DNA from: Hyphomicrobiales bacterium
GTDB lineage: Bacteria > Pseudomonadota > Alphaproteobacteria > Rhizobiales > JAJFHR01
DNA length: 10,777 nucleotides
Assembly: GCA_021775515.1 (NCBI GenBank)
Contig: JAJFHR010000036.1
Span: forward strand, 1 to 10,777
Reading direction: 5' to 3'
Shown here piece after piece: positions 8,151-10,777 of this stretch; positions within the stretch are counted from its first letter, which is position 1; each line of letters opens with the position of its first letter. The notes below the pieces were generated by a model, which made no database searches, was not told where the DNA came from, and saw nothing but the letters and a program-made list of their open reading frames with translations. The translations under genes and the position numbers were made by a program.

Positions 8151-8313
8151 AATTTAAATAAGTCTGTTCACAGGTTGGTTAAGCTATTGATTTGACTCAA
8201 TTTTAGCGCATGATTTATTGTGAAAAACCAAACAACAACCTGTTAAAAATTTGTTATTTACATAATAAAATCAATCAGTTATAGTTTTGATAATGGTGAT
8301 GGTATATAAAAAT
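8151..8313. other. AT-rich intergenic stretch with a spaced inverted repeat
   Basis: Between the winged-helix-like gene and the terminator at 8314 no gene is visible. The stretch contains ACAGGTTG (8170-8177) and its exact complement CAACCTGT (8236-8243), 58 bases apart. One further pair matches after a single mismatch. The segment between them is AT-rich. No ribosome site or convincing small frame was found. The role is unknown; a chance repeat is possible. Confidence 0.4.
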
Positions 8314-8337
8314 GAGGCCCCAATGCAATGGGGCCTC
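8314..8337 (-). terminator. Rho-independent terminator of the DUF1508 gene
   Basis: A perfect 9-bp GC-rich stem, GAGGCCCCA (8314-8322) with TGGGGCCTC (8329-8337), encloses a 6-base loop. Read on the minus strand it is followed by ATTTTTAT, the U-tract of an intrinsic terminator, and it begins 30 bases after the stop of the DUF1508 gene. On the plus strand no T-run follows, so it is mainly a minus-strand terminator. Confidence 0.85.
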
Positions 8338-8367
8338 GGGTTAAACTAAGCGTTAACCAGAATCGGA

Positions 8368-8538
8368 TCAGCGTTCGTAAACGGGCGCTGATCCTGATCC
8401 CTTCACAAGATCAATTGCATGTAGGCAATCAGCCTTGTTGTAGTAGCCTTCGCCAGAATTGGCGATCTTTCTGTTGTTAGCTGCTAATAGCGTCCAACGC
8501 CATTGATTTGCAGCGTCATTATATAGGACAAATTGCAT
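8368..8538 (-). CDS. DUF1508 (YegP/UPF0339-like) small protein
   Basis: 56-aa protein consisting of one DUF1508 unit: MQFVLYNDAANQWRWTLLAA (1-20) followed by NNRKIANSGEGYYNKADC (21-38) and a C-terminus APVYER. E. coli YegP carries two such units; single-unit versions are common. The fold is a small beta-rich domain of unknown biochemical function, predicted cytoplasmic. I chose the ATG at 8538 over the longer frame start at 8658 because AGGAG (8547-8551) sits eight bases before it, the family begins at MQF/MYF, and the upstream extension has no family similarity. A strong terminator follows at 8314-8337, so it is probably a single-gene transcript. Its start codon overlaps that of the opposite gene at 8537 by two bases. 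The leader closely resembles that of the transposase gene. Confidence 0.9.
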   Translation of the reverse strand: MQFVLYNDAANQWRWTLLAANNRKIANSGEGYYNKADCLHAIDLVKGSGSAPVYER

Positions 8539-8551
8539 GTCACTATCTCCT
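8523..8551. promoter_or_regulatory. Overlapping divergent translation starts
   Basis: CATG at 8536-8539 supplies both start codons: ATG 8537-8539 on the plus strand and ATG 8538-8536 on the minus strand. The plus gene's presumed ribosome site AGGAC (8525-8529) lies inside the DUF1508 coding region. The DUF1508 gene's AGGAG (8547-8551 on the minus strand) lies inside the plus gene. Each message leader is therefore antisense to the other's coding region. Confidence 0.6.
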
Positions 8552-8758
8552 ATAGAGGATGTTAAGTTTAACCGATACTTTTTTGAATATCGGCACGATA
8601 ATGCGGATTGGGGTATTGAGATTGTGGCGAGGTCTTCAGAAGAAGCAAAACAACGCATACAGGCTCTAACCTGGGCACGATATCAAGGAGAAATAAAAGC
8701 TATAGTGCCCGTTCCTGCCACACGATTGATTGAGAAAATGTTCGCGTGGTTCAGGTAG
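8537..8758 (+). CDS. Small conserved-type hypothetical protein (73 aa)
   Basis: 73-aa acidic-to-neutral protein, predicted cytoplasmic. The core FNRYFFEYRHDNADWGIEIVARSSEEAKQRIQALTWARYQGEIKA (11-55) matches, from memory, a widespread family of unnamed alphaproteobacterial small proteins with the pattern YxFxYxHDGAxWxxEIxAxxxxEAxxRLxxLxxARYxGE; the expected secondary structure is beta-beta-alpha-beta. No function is known to me. The ATG at 8537 is the only ATG/GTG/TTG between the in-frame stop at 8504-8506 and the conserved core, with a modest AGGAC ribosome site seven bases upstream. It is head-to-head with the DUF1508 gene, start codons overlapping, and its stop is 57 bases from the convergent transposase stop. 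That both members of an overlapping pair match protein families argues that both are real. Confidence 0.72.
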   Translation: MSLSPIEDVKFNRYFFEYRHDNADWGIEIVARSSEEAKQRIQALTWARYQGEIKAIVPVPATRLIEKMFAWFR

Positions 8759-8815
8759 CATATCACTGATTCGGTTGGATTTAGTTAACAGATATTTAAC
8801 GTCAACATTTTTATA

Positions 8816-9778
8816 CTATTTTATTCCCTGCCAATACCCAGACCAAGTTCGGCTAACTGCATTATTCAACATGCCGGACAACAGGTTAATTGCATTTGTG
8901 CCATTGTCATTACGTCGGTTATCTTCCAGCCAAGCCGCGTGATTCGCATACTGGTGCAAGTATTTTGGGCTAACAAAGTGATGTTGTCCGCGCACCATGC
9001 GGCGCAAGCGTGAGAAGTAACTTTCAACCCAATTGGTGTGCTTGCCGTGGTCGCTGTAACATTCGCTATGGTTTACCCGTTCAGTTTCCCAACCGGCGTG
9101 TAACGTATCCCAGTGTGAGGCTTCATCGGCTGATAGGATAGCCATGCGATCAACATGCACCTGAGCAAGCTCTACACCATCGGATTCGTTCTTGGCAACA
9201 AATGGCAGTGTACGGCCTAGGCGTTCACGCAAGGCCACGACAACGCGCCTTGTTCCAGTCTGGTGCTGCTTTAAGCGCCGGTCCACACGATTTTTTTTCA
9301 GGTTGCTAGAGCGAATATGTCCACCAAAGTACGCGCCATCAATTTCAACGTGGCCATCAAGGACTTCGCCGGTGTGTATGTTTTTGCCAAGCGCTTCACG
9401 GAGTTTGTGAGCAAGCACCCAGGCCGTTTTATACTGCACGTTTAAATCGCGTGAAAACTGAACGGCTGACATACCCTTGGAACCGTTCACGAATAGACAA
9501 ATAGCAGCCAGCAAATCAGTAAAGTCTAGTTTACGGCTGGAAAACATTGTGCCGGATGTGACGCTGAATTGCGAATGACAAGCCTTACATTTGAATTTGC
9601 GGCGCGTTGTGATGTTGTATGTATCGCAGCAACCACATTTAGGACAAACGGCTTCGCCGCCGGTTTCTGGCCATCGCAATTTGCAAAAAACGTCATATGC
9701 CTTTTGCTCACCTGCTTTGTAAATTTCCTTCAAAGAGAGTGTGCGGGAAGCTGATGAAAGTAAAAAATGTTGTGCCAT
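8816..9778 (-). CDS. IS1595-family transposase (ISXO2-like)
   Basis: 320-aa DNA transposase acting on its own element's ends. Order of domains: N-terminal LKEIYKAGEQKAYDVFCKLRWPE (16-38), a zinc ribbon with C45-x2-C48 and C64-x2-C67, a helical region, then the ISXO2-like catalytic domain with HVEIDGAYFGG (143-153, D147), ILSADEASHW (214-223, D218) and HTNWVESYFSRLRR (247-260, N249), matching the DDN-type active site of IS1595 transposases. The length is usual for the family, with no frameshift or stop, so it appears intact. I set the start at 9778, where GGAG (9787-9790) precedes ATG by eight bases; extending the frame to 9955 would run through its own promoter and the opposite gene. It is divergent from the DUF6471-type gene and convergent with the 73-aa gene. 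Confidence 0.93.
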   Translation of the reverse strand: MAQHFLLSSASRTLSLKEIYKAGEQKAYDVFCKLRWPETGGEAVCPKCGCCDTYNITTRRKFKCKACHSQFSVTSGTMFSSRKLDFTDLLAAICLFVNGSKGMSAVQFSRDLNVQYKTAWVLAHKLREALGKNIHTGEVLDGHVEIDGAYFGGHIRSSNLKKNRVDRRLKQHQTGTRRVVVALRERLGRTLPFVAKNESDGVELAQVHVDRMAILSADEASHWDTLHAGWETERVNHSECYSDHGKHTNWVESYFSRLRRMVRGQHHFVSPKYLHQYANHAAWLEDNRRNDNGTNAINLLSGMLNNAVSRTWSGYWQGIK

Positions 9779-9790
9779 GTAACTATCTCC

Positions 9791-9804
9791 GATACCTATG
9801 TATC
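9791..9804. repeat. Dyad GATAC-CTAT-GTATC upstream of the transposase
   Basis: A perfect 5-bp inverted repeat, GATAC (9791-9795) and GTATC (9800-9804) around four bases, lies just before the transposase ribosome site and overlaps its predicted transcription start. Its right arm is part of ATGTATCGT (9798-9806), repeated exactly at 9841-9849. It may be an operator or an RNA hairpin near the start of the transposase message. Confidence 0.4.
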
Positions 9805-9805
9805 G

Positions 9806-9834
9806 TATATAGTACGTAATAGCACTGTTTACAA
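9806..9834 (-). promoter_or_regulatory. Candidate transposase promoter
   Basis: On the minus strand TTGTAA (9829-9834) and TATATA (9806-9811) are spaced by exactly 17 bases, and the predicted start is about 20 bases before the transposase ATG. The -35 box overlaps that of the opposite promoter for the DUF6471-type gene, so the two promoters face away from each other and would compete for RNA polymerase. The box matches are good but untested. Confidence 0.55.
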
Positions 9835-9856
9835 GGGCAAATGTATCGTTTATGTT
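9828..9856 (+). promoter_or_regulatory. Candidate promoter of the DUF6471-type gene
   Basis: TTTACA (9828-9833) and TATGTT (9851-9856) are 17 bases apart, with the predicted start about 20 bases before the ATG at 9882. The -10 box runs into the dyad at 9854-9868. A protein bound there would block this promoter. Confidence 0.5.
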
Positions 9857-9868
9857 ACTTTTAGTAAC
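9854..9868. repeat. Dyad GTTACT-TTT-AGTAAC, possible operator
   Basis: A perfect 6-bp inverted repeat with a 3-base centre overlaps the -10 region of the DUF6471-type gene and ends two bases before its ribosome site. A further GTAAC half-site sits at 9779-9783 next to the transposase start. The size and position fit an operator for a small helix-turn-helix protein; the dyad alone does not prove it. Confidence 0.45.
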
Positions 9869-9881
9869 GCAGGAGATACAA

Positions 9882-10103
9882 ATGCCGGAAAAAACCGACT
9901 GGGAAGCAAAAGCTGCAAATATTTTAAAAGCTGAATTGAAGCGAAAAGGCGTCACCTATGCGCAGTTGGTTGATAAACTGTCTGCAATAGGAGTTGATGA
10001 AAAAGAAGTGAATATACGGAATAAGTTGGCGCGAGGAAAATTCAGTGCCGCGTTTATGTTGCAGTGTTTAGAGGCTGTTGACATTAAGGGTATTCACTTT
10101 TGA
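9882..10103 (+). CDS. DUF6471-type small protein, helix-turn-helix-like
   Basis: 73-aa protein starting MPEKTDWEAKAANILKAELK, followed by KGVTYAQLVDKL (22-33), VNIRNKLARGKFSAAFMLQC (45-64) and a short end. This pattern (WE..AK..LKAEL.R.GVTY..L...L..IG..E...NI.NKL.RG.FSA.F..QCL.AI) is that of the DUF6471 family as I remember it; the helices resemble a Cro/CI-type helix-turn-helix. Function is not established. I chose the ATG at 9882 because AGGAG (9871-9875) is six bases upstream and family similarity starts there; the frame could extend to 9852 but that would cover the operator-like dyad. It is divergent from the transposase, sharing a 103-base control region. Its likely role, as regulator of the element, is inference. 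The composition is AT-richer than the backbone genes. Confidence 0.8.
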   Translation: MPEKTDWEAKAANILKAELKRKGVTYAQLVDKLSAIGVDEKEVNIRNKLARGKFSAAFMLQCLEAVDIKGIHF

Positions 10104-10210
10104 GCCTATACGGCTTGAAAAAAACTGATGCACTACCGTAATTATATGTGAATTGACACCTCGACAATGAATCATTAACGTTCTGATGACAACATGTGGA
10201 GGGGAGTTTC

Positions 10211-10270
10211 ATGTTAATCTTTATAGATGACACCGTATTTTCACATTCTTTTACTACAATACAATCATGA
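10211..10270 (+). pseudogene. 19-codon frame, possible remnant of a DUF3800-like gene
   Basis: ATG at 10211 is preceded by the strong ribosome site GGAGGGGAG (10198-10206), four bases upstream. The frame reads MLIFIDDTVFSHSFTTIQS then stops. The first eight residues look like the start of DUF3800 proteins, which typically begin M-x-x-F-I-D-E/D-S/T-G, but similarity is lost straight after. Either a gene was cut after about eight codons, leaving its translation start, or this is a short leader peptide. Eight residues are weak evidence. Confidence 0.3.
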
Positions 10271-10292
10271 AATTGAACGAATATGATCCAGA

Positions 10293-10320
10293 TTGATTGC
10301 CTTGCATCTTAGAATGTAAT
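10293..10320 (+). promoter_or_regulatory. Candidate promoter of the right-edge gene
   Basis: TTGATT (10293-10298) and TGTAAT (10315-10320) are separated by 16 bases. Transcription would begin about 15 bases before the ATG at 10343, right beside the ribosome site AAAGGA (10328-10333). An overlapping TAGAAT (10310-10315) is an alternative -10. Confidence 0.3.
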
Positions 10321-10342
10321 TGGCAACAAAGGATATTTTGCT

Positions 10343-10777
10343 ATGAACATAGATGATTATAAAAAAAAGGTCCGCAATGCTGCAATTCATCGTACTGGTG
10401 AACCACTTTATAATGGTTCATTAGATCACGCCGCTATTTTGGCAGAAGCAATTTTTGAACATGCTCACGAAAAAGTTGGCATTTTTTCTGGCAGTTTGAA
10501 TGCGCACGTATACGGCAAAACAGAGGTTTTGGAGAATACTCGATTATTTTTGGCTGATCCTAGTCATAAGGTTAAAGTGATTCTAGAGAACCCAAATAAC
10601 ATCGATGCAAATGACCATCCGTTTGTTTCCTTATTTGGTGATAATGATGATGTAGAATTCCGTAAGTTACCGGATGAAATTTCTAATAAAGTTAATTATC
10701 ATTTTGTTGTTATGGACGAAGATAGTTATCGTTTTGAAGCAAATAAAGCTGAACCATCAGCTATTGCAGCTTTTTGG
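10343..10777 (+). CDS. Unrecognised AT-rich gene (5' part, runs off right edge)
   Basis: 145 codons from the ATG at 10343 stay open to the window edge, with AAAGGA nine bases before the start. I do not recognise the family with confidence. Visible features are an N-terminal helix rich in lysine (MNIDDYKKKVRNAAIHRT), SLDHAAILAEAIFEHAHEKV (26-45), a beta-like GIFSGSLNAHVYG (46-58), HKVKVILENPN (75-85), DHPFVSLFGDNDDVEFRKLP (91-110) and HFVVMDEDSYRFEANK (120-135). The alternation of short hydrophobic strands with helices, and the late HFVVMDEDSYRFE stretch, recall phospholipase-D-like alpha/beta domains, but no HxK active site is visible in this part. No signal peptide or membrane helix is seen. 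Codons favour A/T endings far more than in the backbone genes, a sign of acquisition. Its place beside a transposon suits an accessory or defence gene, which is only a guess. Confidence 0.7.
   Translation, partial: MNIDDYKKKVRNAAIHRTGEPLYNGSLDHAAILAEAIFEHAHEKVGIFSGSLNAHVYGKTEVLENTRLFLADPSHKVKVILENPNNIDANDHPFVSLFGDNDDVEFRKLPDEISNKVNYHFVVMDEDSYRFEANKAEPSAIAAFW

Larger units (their letters stand above)
8816..10103. mobile_element. IS1595-family insertion element, core only (ends not located)
   Basis: The span covers the intact transposase and the divergent DUF6471-type gene, the minimum that plausibly moves together. IS1595 elements usually have short terminal inverted repeats, make 8-bp target duplications and may carry passenger genes. 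I compared 8759-8830 with the reverse complement of 10104-10342 and did not find a convincing inverted pair. The true ends may lie further out and could include the DUF1508 and 73-aa genes. Confidence 0.6.
10104..10342. other. Accessory intergenic region with promoter-like and dyad sequences
   Basis: 239 bases between the DUF6471-type gene and the right-edge gene. Visible items are a consensus -35 hexamer TTGACA (10153-10158) with only a weak -10 downstream, a palindrome AATGA-A-TCATT (10166-10176) just after it, and a very strong purine-rich ribosome site (10198-10206) followed by a 19-codon frame listed separately. There is also a second promoter candidate at 10293-10320. The right end of the IS1595 element may lie here. 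No terminator was recognised. Confidence 0.4.

Noticed and set aside
8539..8658. Longer start for the DUF1508 protein at 8658
   Set aside because: The extra 40 residues have no family similarity and are antisense to the 73-aa gene; the ATG at 8538 has a good ribosome site and matches the family N-terminus.
9779..9955. Longer start for the transposase at 9955 on the minus strand
   Set aside because: The extension crosses the divergent promoters and the coding start of the DUF6471-type gene; the ATG at 9778 has its own ribosome site and gives the family's normal length.
10148..10160. GTGAATTGACACC as the right terminal repeat of the IS1595 element
   Set aside because: No GGTGTC-type partner was found on the other side of the transposase; the nearest GTCAA (8802 region) agrees only over five bases.
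1..10777. CRISPR array, tRNA or rRNA genes
   Set aside because: No regularly spaced repeats and no recognisable tRNA or rRNA sequence were seen on reading the window.

Overview
The window looks like chromosomal DNA of an alphaproteobacterium, probably of the Hyphomicrobiales (Rhizobiales) type. The basis is a class I (archaeal-type) lysyl-tRNA synthetase, the style of the DinG-like helicase, and the set of neighbouring housekeeping genes. By eye the left 7.6 kb is of balanced base composition. The right 3.1 kb is more AT-rich, most clearly the last gene. No species is claimed.

Bases 1-7612 are backbone. lysK (minus strand, running off the left edge) is divergent from a large XPD/DinG-type iron-sulfur helicase. 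The helicase is followed on the same strand by a TerB-like protein and a membrane-bound sterol-desaturase/fatty-acid-hydroxylase family protein. A lone family-3 periplasmic solute-binding protein converges on the desaturase, their stop codons overlapping. Next is a membrane family-2 glycosyltransferase with an N-terminal MshEN-like domain. It stops abruptly just after its GGTSNHF motif, before the TED and QxxRW-type motifs the family needs, so it is almost certainly a broken gene.

From about 7600 to the right edge the content is accessory. It holds a 160-aa coiled-coil/winged-helix-like protein of unknown role and a head-to-head pair of very small genes (a DUF1508/YegP-like protein and a 73-aa conserved-type hypothetical) whose ATG codons overlap by two bases. 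It also holds an IS1595-family transposase divergent from a small DUF6471-type protein, a possible remnant of a DUF3800-like reading frame, and the 5' part of an AT-rich gene of unknown function that continues out of the window.

The backbone genes show no obvious shared pathway. In the accessory part, the transposase and the DUF6471-type gene share a compact intergenic region with two back-to-back promoters whose -35 boxes overlap, plus several small dyads. This suggests the small helix-turn-helix-like protein could control transposase expression. The DUF1508 gene has a translation leader nearly identical to that of the transposase. The most interesting unexplained content is this small-gene cluster beside the IS1595 transposase and the unrecognised gene at the right edge. 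No CRISPR array, tRNA or rRNA gene was seen.
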